NCBI RefSeq assembly: GCF_900142275.1
Contig: NZ_FRAI01000005.1
Location: forward strand, 310,001 to 374,000
Length of the DNA stretch: 64,000 nucleotides
From: Anaerobranca californiensis DSM 14826
Lineage (GTDB): Bacteria > Bacillota > Proteinivoracia > Proteinivoracales > Proteinivoracaceae
Direction of reading: 5' to 3'
Shown: positions 25,376 to 34,841 of the stretch, in pieces
Layout: each line of letters begins with the position of its first letter
Position numbering within the stretch: position 1 is the stretch's first letter
Notes under the pieces: generated by a model
What the model was told of the DNA's origin: nothing
Seen by the model: the letters and a program-made list of their open reading frames with translations, nothing else
Databases searched by the model: none
Made by a program: the position numbers and the translations under genes

Positions 25376-26047
25376 CTACAGCCATGGTAATTTGTAGTCT
25401 ATTTCTATAGGAAAAACTTTAGTATTTATTTTCTCCTTTATATCTTCCACTAATTCCTTTTTAGCTGCGGTGAAGACAACCTTTAAATTCAGTTCTTCTG
25501 CAGCTTTTTGGACTAACTCCTGCCCTTTTAAAATATCTTCAACTTCTGTCAGTTCACCTAAATTAGTGTTGTTAATAAATCCCGTTACTTTCAACCTAGA
25601 CTTTCTTTCAATTCTTTCTTTAATGGCCTTTATCCCTTCCACTGTTGAAGTAAAAGGTCTTTTTTCATTGATTACCATCCAAAACTCAAATCCTGCTTTT
25701 TGCAAATGGTGATAATATCTCCCTAAAACTATGGCTCCATCATCACCCCCAACATCAATTACCACTGGTTTGTCAGAAGTAAAACAACCTATAACTTCTG
25801 GGGGTAAAGCCGGTAAATCTGCATAAAGATACCTTTGATTAAAAATCACTTCAACACCCTTTTTTCGTAAATCTTCAGCACTATCCCTAGACCTAAAAAA
25901 GGGGTTAACTATATCGAGGTCCACTAAATAACTTTTACCATAGGCTTTAGCTAAAAACTTACTATAATTTAGTGCTACCTGGGTTTTACCACTACCGTAT
26001 TCGCCACAAAAGATAAAAATTTTGGAATCAGATAAAGAGAAAGTCAT
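25376..26047 (-). CDS. P-loop ATP-binding protein of unknown function in the oxidoreductase operon
   Basis: A 223-residue protein with a Walker A motif GEYGSGKT (15-22) and DIVNPFFRSRD (about 45-55), resembling the MinD/CobB-type P-loop group. PVVIDVGGDDGA (about 93-104) may be the second metal or nucleotide motif. It begins 1 base after the buk stop and precedes vorD by 20 bases. Proteins of this kind occur beside ferredoxin oxidoreductases in Clostridia, but I know of no tested function. A maturation or assembly role for the iron-sulfur enzyme is only a guess. Confidence 0.75.
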   Translation of the reverse strand: MTFSLSDSKIFIFCGEYGSGKTQVALNYSKFLAKAYGKSYLVDLDIVNPFFRSRDSAEDLRKKGVEVIFNQRYLYADLPALPPEVIGCFTSDKPVVIDVGGDDGAIVLGRYYHHLQKAGFEFWMVINEKRPFTSTVEGIKAIKERIERKSRLKVTGFINNTNLGELTEVEDILKGQELVQKAAEELNLKVVFTAAKKELVEDIKEKINTKVFPIEIDYKLPWL

Positions 26048-27133
26048 TTATTTTAATCCTTCATAAATTTTGGGTTTTTCTTCCCCAGTAAGCACCCTTA
26101 AGCCACCTTCTGCTAAAGCTAGCATTTCATCTTCCCCAGGATAAACTAAAACATCGGAAATAAAGTTTACCCTCTCTTTAATCCAGCCAACTAAAACTTG
26201 GTCATAAGCTAAACCACCGGTTAAAATAATGGCATCTACTTCACCTTTTAAAACAGCTGCACAGCTACCGATCTCTTTTGCCACTTGATAAGCCATAGCT
26301 TGGTAAACCAGTTCAGCATATTTATCGCCATTTTCAATCATTTTCCTAACTTCTCGACCGTCATTGGTGTTTAGATATGCAACTAAACCACCTTTACCGA
26401 CGATTTTTTTCATGATTTCACCTTGGGTAAACTGATTAGAGAAACACAATTTAACTAAATCGCCTACAGGTAAACCACCACTTCTTTCAGGGGAGAAAGG
26501 TCCTTCTCCATCTAAGGCATTGTTGACATCTACTACTTTCCCTTTTCTATGGGCTCCTACTGAGATACCGCCACCTAAATGGGCTACAATAAAGTTAAAA
26601 TCTCCATAGGATCCTTGAAGATCATTAGCTGCCCTTCGGGCAACAGCCTTTTGATTTAAAGCGTGGAAAATACTTTTCCTTTGAATTTCCGGCATACCTG
26701 AAATCCTTGCAATATCCTCCATCTCATCAACTACTACAGGATCGACTATATATGCTGGAATATTAAATTGTTCTGCAATTTCATAGGCAATGATACCACC
26801 TAGATTTGAAGCGTGTTGTCCTTGCAAACCTTTTCTTAAATCTTCTAACATTTTTTCATTAACTTCATAGGTTCCCCCAGGCATTGGAGCTAACAATCCC
26901 CCTCTACCCACTACCGCTGACAATTTGTTTAAATTAATTCCCTGTTCATCTAAGGTTTTTAAAATAACATTTTTTCTAAATTCATATTGATCAATAATAG
27001 TTTTAAAAACCACCAATTCTTCAGCAGAGTGACGAAGGGTTTCTTCAAAAAGTGGGTTGTCATTTTCAAATACAGCGATTTTTGTGGAGGTTGAACCGGG
27101 ATTAATTGTCAAAATTCTAAAGCTATTTGGCAT
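26048..27133 (-). CDS. buk: Butyrate kinase (second copy)
   Basis: Transfers phosphate from butyryl or branched acyl phosphate to ADP, the ATP-yielding last step. The 361 residues show the acetokinase-family motifs [16 protein letters not shown] (10-25), [18 protein letters not shown] (about 86-103) and [16 protein letters not shown]. It follows the leucine dehydrogenase gene after a 98-base gap that holds a strong hairpin. It differs from the first copy at many positions, so the pair may prefer different acyl chains. Confidence 0.93.
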   Translation of the reverse strand: MPNSFRILTINPGSTSTKIAVFENDNPLFEETLRHSAEELVVFKTIIDQYEFRKNVILKTLDEQGINLNKLSAVVGRGGLLAPMPGGTYEVNEKMLEDLRKGLQGQHASNLGGIIAYEIAEQFNIPAYIVDPVVVDEMEDIARISGMPEIQRKSIFHALNQKAVARRAANDLQGSYGDFNFIVAHLGGGISVGAHRKGKVVDVNNALDGEGPFSPERSGGLPVGDLVKLCFSNQFTQGEIMKKIVGKGGLVAYLNTNDGREVRKMIENGDKYAELVYQAMAYQVAKEIGSCAAVLKGEVDAIILTGGLAYDQVLVGWIKERVNFISDVLVYPGEDEMLALAEGGLRVLTGEEKPKIYEGLK

Positions 27134-27171
27134 TTTACAATTACCTCCTTAAATACATCTTGAAGATTTTT

Positions 27172-27203
27172 AAAATAGGGAGCTGACTAAAGCCAACCCC
27201 CTT
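27172..27203 (-). promoter_or_regulatory. Intercistronic hairpin between bcd and buk
   Basis: On the minus strand GGGGGTTGGCT and AGTCAGCTCCC pair almost fully (three wobbles) around a 2-4-base turn. The following TATTTTAAAAATC is a poor T run. It may be a weak attenuator or an RNA processing and stability element that sets different levels for the genes on each side. Confidence 0.45.
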
Positions 27204-27231
27204 GTTTTAATAGCTTATTTTTAGGGTCTAA

Positions 27232-28299
27232 TTAGCCAAGATAAGTATTGCGAACTCTACCAAGTTTTTCGATTCTTTCTTCAGCCATTCTATCAGCAGC
27301 TTTGTATGTTGGAATATTGTCTCTCTTAGCAATTTGGAATACTTTTTTGATGTTATCATAAATTTTAGAAACAGACTGCATAGCCCTTTCTTCATTATAT
27401 CCTTTAAGCTCATCGGCAACATTAATTAAACCACCGGCATTTATTACATAATCTGGTGCATAAATGATGCCTTTTTCAGTGATGATATCACCATGGCGCT
27501 CTTCTTTAAGTTGGTTATTAGCACCACCAGCGATAATTTTGCACTTAAATTGTGGGATGGTTTCATCGTTGATTGTAGCACCTAAAGCGTTAGGAGAATA
27601 AATATCACACTCTACTCCATAGATTTCATCTAAACCAACAGCTTGGGCACCAAACTCCCTTACCACTCTATCGACAGCTTCTTTATCAATATCAGAAACA
27701 ATTAACTTAGCTCCAGCTTTGTGTAAATACTCACATAAATAATATCCCACTTTACCTACACCTTGAACAGCAACTACTCTACCGGTAATGTCATCAGAAC
27801 CCCAAACTTCATTGGCACAAGCTTGGATACCTCTGAAGACTCCATAGGCAGTTTTAGGAGATGGGTCGCCACTGCCGCCTAAAGTCTTAGAAACACCTAC
27901 AACATGTTTTGTTTCTTGTCTAATGTAGTCCATATCGTCAACAACTGTTCCTACATCGGCGGCGGTAATATAGCGGCCATTTAAACTTTGTACAAATCTA
28001 CCAAATGCTCTCCATAACTCCTCTGATTTCTGGGTTTTAGGATCTCCCCAAATTACAGTTTTACCACCACCTAAATTTAGTCCTGCAGCGGCAGCTTTAT
28101 ATGTCATACCCCTTGATAATCTTAAAGCATCTTCAATGGCTTCTTCTTCAGTTTTGTAATTCCACATACGGGTTCCACCTAGAGCTGGACCTAATGTAGT
28201 GTCGTGAATACCTATAATAGCTTTTAAACCAGAAGTTTTGTCATGGCAAATAACCAATTGCTCATAATCATACTTTTCCATGTACTTGAAGATTTCCAT
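27232..28299 (-). CDS. bcd: Leucine/branched-chain amino acid dehydrogenase
   Basis: NAD-dependent oxidative deamination of Leu, Val and Ile. The 355 residues include the glycine-rich catalytic block [15 protein letters not shown] (about 74-88, with the catalytic Lys), [15 protein letters not shown] (about 113-127), [14 protein letters not shown] (about 141-154) and the Rossmann motif [11 protein letters not shown]. It is closest in motifs to classic leucine dehydrogenase, unlike the paralog at 30323. It follows ptb in the operon. Confidence 0.92.
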   Translation of the reverse strand: MEIFKYMEKYDYEQLVICHDKTSGLKAIIGIHDTTLGPALGGTRMWNYKTEEEAIEDALRLSRGMTYKAAAAGLNLGGGKTVIWGDPKTQKSEELWRAFGRFVQSLNGRYITAADVGTVVDDMDYIRQETKHVVGVSKTLGGSGDPSPKTAYGVFRGIQACANEVWGSDDITGRVVAVQGVGKVGYYLCEYLHKAGAKLIVSDIDKEAVDRVVREFGAQAVGLDEIYGVECDIYSPNALGATINDETIPQFKCKIIAGGANNQLKEERHGDIITEKGIIYAPDYVINAGGLINVADELKGYNEERAMQSVSKIYDNIKKVFQIAKRDNIPTYKAADRMAEERIEKLGRVRNTYLG

Positions 28300-28336
28300 T
28301 TGAAATTCCTCCTTAATTTTTAATATATTAGCTTGC

Positions 28337-29242
28337 TTACCTATTGGCAGCTACTAAAACCCCTAAAGCTATAGAATTTAATTTAGCTTCATGGGTATCT
28401 GACCTAGAAGTTAAAACAACTGGTGCCTTTGCACCGGCAATTAGTCCTGCAGTTTTAGCATTAGCAAAATAAACTATTGATTTATATAAAACATTTCCTG
28501 CCTCAATATCGGGAACTAATAAAATATCGGCATTACCAGCTACTGGACTGACAATCCCTTTATGCTCAGCAGCTTCTAAAGATACAGCATTGTCTAAGGC
28601 AAGGGGACCATCGATAATACAACCTTTAATTTGTCCCCTATCTGCCATTTTAGAAAGATTAGCAGCATCTAATGTTGCCTGCATATCTGGGTTTACTAAT
28701 TCCACTGCTGCTAAAGGTGCCACTTTAGGAGTGTCGATTCCTAGGGCATGGGCTACAGATACAGCATTTTGGACTATTTGAGCCTTTTGACTTAAATCAG
28801 GGGCAATATTCATAGCACCATCGGTTAATAAAAATAATTTATCATAACCTTGGATTTCTAATACTGCCACGTGACTTAATACCCTACCAGTCCTTAGACC
28901 AATTTCTTTATCTAATACAGCCCTCAAAATATCTGCAGTACCTATAAGTCCCTTCATGACCAAACTAGCTTCCCCTTGAGAAACCATCTCTACCGACTTT
29001 CTAGCGGCTTTAATCTTATCCTGTTCATTGATAATTCTACATTGAGAAATGTCATAACCTTCCCCTTGGGCAATTTCTTTAATTCTTTCTTCATCTCCAA
29101 CTAAAATAGCGTCGACAATTCCCAAGCTTACTCCTTCACTTACTGCAGCTAAAACTTCGTTATCCTCTGCGGCGGCTACCACTAAAGTTTGTTTTGGTAC
29201 TTGTTTAGCCTTTTCAATTATCTGCGAAATAGATGTTAACAT
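28337..29242 (-). CDS. ptb: Phosphate butyryltransferase
   Basis: Exchanges CoA for phosphate on butyryl-CoA or branched acyl-CoA, making the acyl phosphate used by Buk. The 301 residues belong to the PTA/PTB family: [19 protein letters not shown] near the start, [18 protein letters not shown] (about 94-111), and the late [22 protein letters not shown]. It is the only ptb in an operon with two kinases and two dehydrogenases, lying 12 bases after buk copy 1. Confidence 0.93.
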   Translation of the reverse strand: MLTSISQIIEKAKQVPKQTLVVAAAEDNEVLAAVSEGVSLGIVDAILVGDEERIKEIAQGEGYDISQCRIINEQDKIKAARKSVEMVSQGEASLVMKGLIGTADILRAVLDKEIGLRTGRVLSHVAVLEIQGYDKLFLLTDGAMNIAPDLSQKAQIVQNAVSVAHALGIDTPKVAPLAAVELVNPDMQATLDAANLSKMADRGQIKGCIIDGPLALDNAVSLEAAEHKGIVSPVAGNADILLVPDIEAGNVLYKSIVYFANAKTAGLIAGAKAPVVLTSRSDTHEAKLNSIALGVLVAANR

Positions 29243-29254
29243 CAGAACACCTCC

Positions 29255-30310
29255 CTAATAAATTTTTGCCTTTTCTTCGTTATTTAGTACCCTTAAAACC
29301 CCTTCTACTAAAGCAATCATTTCATCTTCTCCAGGATAAATTAAAACTTCCCCTATAAAGCTTATATATTCTGAAATTTTGTCTGTTAAATATTTTGAAT
29401 GGGATAAGCCGCCAGTTAACACAATTTTTTCTACTTGCCCTTTTAATACAGTAGCCATTGCCCCGATTTCCTTAGCAATTTGATATGCCATGGCATTATA
29501 AATAAGTTCTGCGTATTTATCCCCTTCTTTAATCCGCCTTTCCACTTCCCTGGCATCATTGGTATTTAGATAAGCTACTAAACCACCTTCTCCGGTGAGT
29601 TTTTTCTTTAAAGTCGCCAAATCATACTTCCCAGAAAAAGCCAATTTAACTAAATCCCCTACCGGTAAACCACCAGTCCTTTCGGGGGAAAAGGGGCCCA
29701 TTTCGTTGGCATTATTGACATCTACCATTTTGTTTTTCTTTATAGGTACTATAGAAATTCCCCCACCTAAGTGAGCGACAATCAAATTCATCTCCTCTAG
29801 GGATTTACCTAAATCTTTAGCAACACGATGGGCAACTGCTTTAACATTTAGGGCATGCAACAAACTTCTCCGGGGTATTTCCGGCATCCCAGAAATTCTA
29901 GCTATATCTTCAAACTCATCTACTGCTACCGGATCGACGATATAGGCCTTCACTCCAAATCTATCGGCAATTTTTTTAGCAATAAGCCCACCTAAGTTTG
30001 AGGCGTGTTCCCCTTGTACCCCAATTTTTAAATCTTTTATCATCTCATCATTTACTTCATAAGTTCCACTTTCCATAGGCCTTAGTAGACCACCCCGACC
30101 AACGATAGCGTGAAAAGAGGTAAAAGAATTTTCCTCTAACCATTTTTCAATTGCTTCATAGCGAAAATCTAATTGGTCTATTATCTTATTGTATTTTTTA
30201 AGCTCTTCTCTACTATGGCTTAAGTTTTCACTTTTAATCAACTCTTTTCCCTCATAAAGGGCTATTTTAGTGGAAGTAGAGCCAGGGTTAATCGCTAAAA
30301 TCCTAAACAT
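29255..30310 (-). CDS. buk: Butyrate kinase (first copy)
   Basis: Acetokinase-family kinase of 351 residues with [15 protein letters not shown] (6-20), GRGGLLRPMESGTYEVND and [19 protein letters not shown]. It makes ATP from the acyl phosphate produced by Ptb. It starts 12 bases after the first dehydrogenase gene and is the upstream member of the duplicated dehydrogenase-kinase pair. Confidence 0.93.
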   Translation of the reverse strand: MFRILAINPGSTSTKIALYEGKELIKSENLSHSREELKKYNKIIDQLDFRYEAIEKWLEENSFTSFHAIVGRGGLLRPMESGTYEVNDEMIKDLKIGVQGEHASNLGGLIAKKIADRFGVKAYIVDPVAVDEFEDIARISGMPEIPRRSLLHALNVKAVAHRVAKDLGKSLEEMNLIVAHLGGGISIVPIKKNKMVDVNNANEMGPFSPERTGGLPVGDLVKLAFSGKYDLATLKKKLTGEGGLVAYLNTNDAREVERRIKEGDKYAELIYNAMAYQIAKEIGAMATVLKGQVEKIVLTGGLSHSKYLTDKISEYISFIGEVLIYPGEDEMIALVEGVLRVLNNEEKAKIY

Positions 30311-30322
30311 ATCTACAACCCC

Positions 30323-31399
30323 TTATTTTTTATATATTGTCTTAACCTTTCTATAAGTTTCTAGTCTCTCATGAACTAAGGTATCGGCAGCTTTATATGT
30401 TGGAATGTTATCTCTTCGAGAAATTTCAAAAATCTTTAACAACATATCGTAAATTCCTGCAGCTTTACCGTATGCCCTTTCCTTATTATACCCCCCTGGT
30501 TCTAGTTCATCGGCAACTTGAATTAAACCACCGGCATTAACAACATAGTCAGGACCATAAACTATACCCAATTCATGGAGTTTGTCGCCATGGCGAGGCT
30601 CAGCTAATTGATTATTAGCAGCACCGGCAATGGCTTTACACTTTAATTTAGGAATTGTTTCATCATTGATTATTGCACCTAGGGCATTAGGTGAGAATAT
30701 ATCACATTCTACTTCATAAATTTCTTCAGGCTTAACTATAGTTACTCCTGGATAATCTGCTAAAACTTTATCGATATGTTCTTGAACTATATCTGTACCA
30801 ATTACTTTTGCTCCATCTTCAATAAGGTAACCTACTAGATAATAACCGACTTTTCCTAGACCTTGAACAGCGATGACTTTTCCTTCTAATGAGTCTGAAC
30901 CAAAAGCTTCTTTTGCTACTGCTTTTATACCTTTCCAAGTTCCAAAGGCAGTAATAATCGATGAATTACCACCACCCCCATAAGATTCAGGCAAAGCACC
31001 AATATAAGGGGTTTCTTTTCGACAAATTATAAAATCATGGTAAGTTGTCCCTACATCTGTACCGGTACTAAATCTACCTTTAAAACCATCGATAAATCTA
31101 CCAAAGGCTCTAAACATCGCTTCACTTTTGTCCTTTTTAGGATCCCCCCAAATTACCGATTTCCCACCACCATAATCTTGACCACTGGCAGCTGATTTAT
31201 AAGTCATACCCTTTGATAGCCTTAATACATCGTAAATAGCTTCTTCTTCAGTTTTATAAGGCCACATTCTGCAACCGCCAAGGGCTGGTCCTAAAGTAGT
31301 ATCGTGGATAGCTATTAAAGCCTTTAACCCACTGGCTTTATCTTGATTAAAGATCAGCTGTTCATGTCCCTCTTTTTCCATCATTTCGAAAATCTTCAT
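30323..31399 (-). CDS. Glu/Leu/Phe/Val dehydrogenase family protein, divergent paralog
   Basis: An amino acid dehydrogenase of 358 residues with SGQDYGGGKSVIWGDP (about 73-88), TGTDVGTTYHDFIICRKET and VQGLGKVGYYLVGYL. The loop after the active site reads GGGGNSSIITAFG, where leucine dehydrogenase has GGSGNPSPxTAYG; phenylalanine dehydrogenase has yet another form. The substrate may therefore differ from that of the downstream copy. It is the first gene of the sigma-54 operon with a GGGGAGG site before the ATG. Confidence 0.85.
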   Translation of the reverse strand: MKIFEMMEKEGHEQLIFNQDKASGLKALIAIHDTTLGPALGGCRMWPYKTEEEAIYDVLRLSKGMTYKSAASGQDYGGGKSVIWGDPKKDKSEAMFRAFGRFIDGFKGRFSTGTDVGTTYHDFIICRKETPYIGALPESYGGGGNSSIITAFGTWKGIKAVAKEAFGSDSLEGKVIAVQGLGKVGYYLVGYLIEDGAKVIGTDIVQEHIDKVLADYPGVTIVKPEEIYEVECDIFSPNALGAIINDETIPKLKCKAIAGAANNQLAEPRHGDKLHELGIVYGPDYVVNAGGLIQVADELEPGGYNKERAYGKAAGIYDMLLKIFEISRRDNIPTYKAADTLVHERLETYRKVKTIYKK

Positions 31400-31438
31400 T
31401 TTGGTTACCTCCCCTTATTTTTTCACCTTTTTATTTTT

Positions 31439-31454
31439 TGCAATTTATATGCCA
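31439..31454 (-). promoter_or_regulatory. Sigma-54 (-24/-12) promoter of the branched-chain acid operon
   Basis: The minus strand reads TGGCATATAAATTGCA, with the same consensus and spacing as the ald promoter. It lies 40-55 bases before the first start codon. Confidence 0.88.
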
Positions 31455-31550
31455 ACGGCCTTTATCTTAAATTATTATTTGATAAAAGCCGAGAAAATAT
31501 AAAAAACAAAAAAAAACATGATTTACTTGAAAAATAGCAAACCATGTTAT

Positions 31551-31598
31551 TGCAGTTTTTTGCAATAAATTGCGTATTTTTGCCTGCAAATTATTGCA
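31551..31598 (-). promoter_or_regulatory. Upstream activator sites in 10-bp register (TGCA-N6-TGCA cluster)
   Basis: TGC elements stand at 31551, 31561, 31571, 31581, 31585 and 31595. Full TGCA-N6-TGCA units are at 31551-31564 and 31585-31598, and a TGCA-N6-TGCG unit at 31561-31574. The cluster is 100-145 bases upstream of the -24/-12 element and overlaps the activator gene's stop codon. Confidence 0.7.
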
Positions 31599-33312
31599 AA
31601 CCATATTTCTCTATTTTGTTATATAAACTTCTAATAGATATATTTAAATCTTTTGCTGTCTTAGTTTTATTGAAATTATTTAATATCAATACTTTTTGGA
31701 TATATTCTTTTTCAACATCATCCAAAACTGCCGATAGTGATTTAACAGTAGTAGACTTTGGTACCTTTATATCTATATTGAACTTTTCATTAGTTAAATT
31801 TGGGAGATGGTTAGGAGTTATTATAGTTTCATTATAATTCATATTAATAATTGCCCTTCCAATGACATTTTCTAATTCCCTAACATTTCCCCGCCAATGA
31901 TAACTTTCAAGAATTTGTAAAGCTTCGTCATCTATTCCTTGGATACTTCTTCCATATTCTTGGTTGAACTTCTTAATTAAATGATAGGTTAAAGGTTTAA
32001 TCTCCTTTTTCCTCTTTCTAAGGGGAGGTATAAAAATTGGAACAACACTTATCCTATAGTAAAGATCTTCCCTAAATTTCCCCGCTTTTATAGCTTCTTC
32101 TAGATTAACATTGGTAGCTGCAATTACCCGGACATCCACCGTTTGAGGTTTTGTATCTCCAACAGGAACTATTTCCCTTTCCTGCAGTACCCTTAAAAGT
32201 TTTGCTTGGAGGTTTAAACTAATTTCACCGATTTCATCGAGGAAAATTGTCCCTCCATTGGCTTGGGAAAAGAGCCCTTTCTTCCCACCCCTTTTAGCTC
32301 CAGTAAAGGCACCGTCTACATAGCCAAAAAGTTCACTTTCCAAGAGATTATCAGCAATAGCAGCACAGTTAACCCGGACAAATTGGTTGTATTTTCTATT
32401 AGATGCGTTGTGAATGGCATGGGCGAATAATTCCTTACCAGTACCGCTTTCTCCCCTAAGGAGAACTGTAGCAGGGGTAATGGCAGCATTTTTAGCTTGT
32501 TCAATGGCCATTTTCATATTTAATTCCTCTGCAATAATGTCATCAAAGGTGTATTTCGCTTCTAATTTTCTAATTATCCGTTTCGCCTTATCTAATTCAT
32601 CATGTAATCTTTTAATTTCCGAAATATCATGGATTACTGCCACACTGCCTTTTAATTTGTTATCTACTATCAAAGGAGCAGCATCTACTATAACCTCTTT
32701 TCCCGTAGCCCCCACTCTCAACTTAACACCTTTAACTGGCTGGCGGGTCTTTAATACTTGAAGGTGAACACTTTCTCCTTCAGCTATATCCACATCGGCA
32801 GGTTTGCCAATGACATCCCTTTCAGTATACCCTGTAAGCTTTTTATAAGCGGGGTTTATCATAATCCCTTTACCTTCATGATCTACAACGGAAATGGCAT
32901 CAACTGTAGCATTGAAAATGGATTCTAAAGTTGCTTGAACCTCTTTTAAATTAGTTATCTTTTTCGCTAACTCTTTAACTTCTGTAATATCTCTAAAAAC
33001 TGCTACAGCTCCTACTAACTCTCCTTTTTCATTAAAAACAGGCATCCGGTTAGTTACTATGGATATATCTCCAACCTTTTGCTGCCTGTTAAGTTCAGGT
33101 TTTCTTTCCTTTAAAACCCTAGGCAATCTCGATGTTGGTACAACATCTAAAACATCTCGGCCTAGACATTCTTTGTAAGGGATTCCAACTATTCTTTCCG
33201 CCCCTTTGTTCATCAGGATAATTTTCCCTTGGAGGTCTATAGCCATAATGGCATCATGGATACTATCTAAAATCCCTTGAATTTCATGGGGTCCTAAAAC
33301 TATCTTTCCCAA
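31591..33312 (-). CDS. Sigma-54-dependent activator of the branched-chain operon (BkdR-like)
   Basis: A 573-residue enhancer-binding protein. Two PAS domains (about 10-110 and 130-240), an AAA+ domain with GESGTGKE (about 289), [10 protein letters not shown] (about 337) and FLDEIGEI (about 361), [13 protein letters not shown] near 478 and a Fis-type helix-turn-helix at the end ([20 protein letters not shown]). Start is a TTG, chosen because GGAGG lies 7 bases upstream. It lies directly before the sigma-54 operon it should control, like bkdR in Bacillus. The PAS domains suggest a metabolite or redox signal. Confidence 0.93.
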   Translation of the reverse strand: MGKIVLGPHEIQGILDSIHDAIMAIDLQGKIILMNKGAERIVGIPYKECLGRDVLDVVPTSRLPRVLKERKPELNRQQKVGDISIVTNRMPVFNEKGELVGAVAVFRDITEVKELAKKITNLKEVQATLESIFNATVDAISVVDHEGKGIMINPAYKKLTGYTERDVIGKPADVDIAEGESVHLQVLKTRQPVKGVKLRVGATGKEVIVDAAPLIVDNKLKGSVAVIHDISEIKRLHDELDKAKRIIRKLEAKYTFDDIIAEELNMKMAIEQAKNAAITPATVLLRGESGTGKELFAHAIHNASNRKYNQFVRVNCAAIADNLLESELFGYVDGAFTGAKRGGKKGLFSQANGGTIFLDEIGEISLNLQAKLLRVLQEREIVPVGDTKPQTVDVRVIAATNVNLEEAIKAGKFREDLYYRISVVPIFIPPLRKRKKEIKPLTYHLIKKFNQEYGRSIQGIDDEALQILESYHWRGNVRELENVIGRAIINMNYNETIITPNHLPNLTNEKFNIDIKVPKSTTVKSLSAVLDDVEKEYIQKVLILNNFNKTKTAKDLNISIRSLYNKIEKYGLQ

Positions 33313-33381
33313 GATATTACCTCCTTAGCCTTTCCTTTAGTCTAATTCTACCATGAAAGACATCTAATGTTAATACCTTGG

Positions 33382-34170
33382 TTATCCTTTAATCCTTCCT
33401 AATTTATCAAGATAATTTAATAACCTATTTTTTTCTATTATCTTAGTAAAAGAGTATTTTTCCCCAACTAATGTCAAAATAAGGACTAAAAAATAAACTA
33501 TTGCCCTATAAGGAAACTGTAAAGACAATACTTGAAACCCGGTAATAACCCCTAATAAATTTGCCCCAGCATCACCTAACATCCCTTTTTCCCTTAAATC
33601 TAAAATTAAAGTAAATAATGTAACTGATAATATTCCTATATACAATGGGGTTATACCTTTACTAAAGGGGAGTATCAGCAAATTAGTGATGAAAAAGACT
33701 TTTTGACATCTTCCCGGCCGTAAATCAAAAAAATTAAAGACATTGACAAGTAAAGAAATAAAGACTAAATCAATTAAAAATATGTAATTATCTATGGTGA
33801 AATAAAAAAGTAATAAAACTGGAACCCCAATTGCCTTTATAAAACCTGTTGTTAATTTTCCTTTAAAAAAAGCTTTAAAATGTCCTTTAAAGCCTTTACT
33901 ATCCCCTTTTCCTAAAACATCATCGAAAAAACCTATTGTAAAAACTCCAAAAATTATAAAAAGCATTTTATAGTCTAAATAAACATTAAAAAGATGAAGG
34001 AATAGGGAAATCCCTAATATCCCTGTAATAATTATTATCCCAAGGGCTACAGGTATTTGTTCACCCCGATAATTAGTTACTACTAAGCCACCATCTTTTG
34101 CTAAATTTAATATCCATTTACTAAAATATAAGGAAATTAGTAATCCCAAAAAAGCAGTTAAATAATACAA
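33382..34170 (-). CDS. MraY/WecA-like phosphosugar transferase family protein
   Basis: A polytopic membrane protein of 262 residues with eight or more hydrophobic segments. GFFDDVLGKGD (about 80-90) is the Mg-binding Asp-Asp motif of polyprenyl-phosphate phosphosugar transferases; VNVFNFFDLRPGRC (about 142-155) replaces the usual N-x-x-N-x-x-D-G-type motif, and MLGDAGANLLG (about 196-206) is the late one. It would move a phosphosugar onto a lipid carrier. It is shorter than MraY (about 320). It ends the steA-steB-GT2 cluster. Confidence 0.78.
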   Translation of the reverse strand: MYYLTAFLGLLISLYFSKWILNLAKDGGLVVTNYRGEQIPVALGIIIITGILGISLFLHLFNVYLDYKMLFIIFGVFTIGFFDDVLGKGDSKGFKGHFKAFFKGKLTTGFIKAIGVPVLLLFYFTIDNYIFLIDLVFISLLVNVFNFFDLRPGRCQKVFFITNLLILPFSKGITPLYIGILSVTLFTLILDLREKGMLGDAGANLLGVITGFQVLSLQFPYRAIVYFLVLILTLVGEKYSFTKIIEKNRLLNYLDKLGRIKG

Positions 34171-34830
34171 CTACTTCACACCCCTTATTAACTCTTTTAT
34201 AATAGCTAAACACTGTTTACCTCTATGGAAATAACCCTTTAAGTCATTCCCAGTATAACGATGGCTCATATTTGTTTCTACTTCTATGAATTTATATCCC
34301 TTTTTAGCAATAATAAGGTTCATATAAGTTTCCACTCCAAATCCTGGTGCAAAGGGAGTACAAGCCTTAAAGAGGTCTAAAGTCATAACCCTTTGACCAG
34401 ATAAAGGAAATTGAAAGTCAAGTCCTGTTCGCCATTTCATCCCCTTCTTCGCTACAGTCATGGTAATACCTAGCCCCCCTTTTTTCTTTTTGGGAAAGCC
34501 GGCTATAGCAATATCGTATTCACCTTTTATCACTGGATGGATTAATTTAATTAGTTCTTTGGCAGACTCTCCCAAATCAGCATCTACCATAGCTACAAAG
34601 GGAGTATCTACATAAGGAATAAGGGCATTTAAGGCTCCCCCTTTTCCTCTGTTTTTTTCTAATCTAATTAAAATATCTGGATTTCCCTTCTGAGCTTCAT
34701 TAAATGTTTGATCTAGAGAACAATCATCTACCACTAATACCTTAGAAATCTCAGGAATCCCTTTGATATTGATAATTGTTTCTTTAATAGTACCTTCTTC
34801 ATTGTATGCCGGAATTAATACAGTAATCAT
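34171..34830 (-). CDS. Family 2 glycosyltransferase
   Basis: A GT-A fold enzyme resembling dolichyl-phosphate mannosyltransferase and polyprenyl-phosphate glycosyltransferases. TVLIPAYNEEGTI at the start, VVDDCSLDQTF (about 33-43), and the metal-binding DADLG (about 88-92) are seen. No membrane anchor. A TTG at 34845 is possible, but AGGGTGAT ahead of the ATG at 34830 makes that start more likely (219 residues). It may load a sugar onto a lipid for the neighbouring MraY-like or SteB-like proteins. Confidence 0.85.
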   Translation of the reverse strand: MITVLIPAYNEEGTIKETIINIKGIPEISKVLVVDDCSLDQTFNEAQKGNPDILIRLEKNRGKGGALNALIPYVDTPFVAMVDADLGESAKELIKLIHPVIKGEYDIAIAGFPKKKKGGLGITMTVAKKGMKWRTGLDFQFPLSGQRVMTLDLFKACTPFAPGFGVETYMNLIIAKKGYKFIEVETNMSHRYTGNDLKGYFHRGKQCLAIIKELIRGVK

Positions 34831-34841
34831 TTTTATCACCC

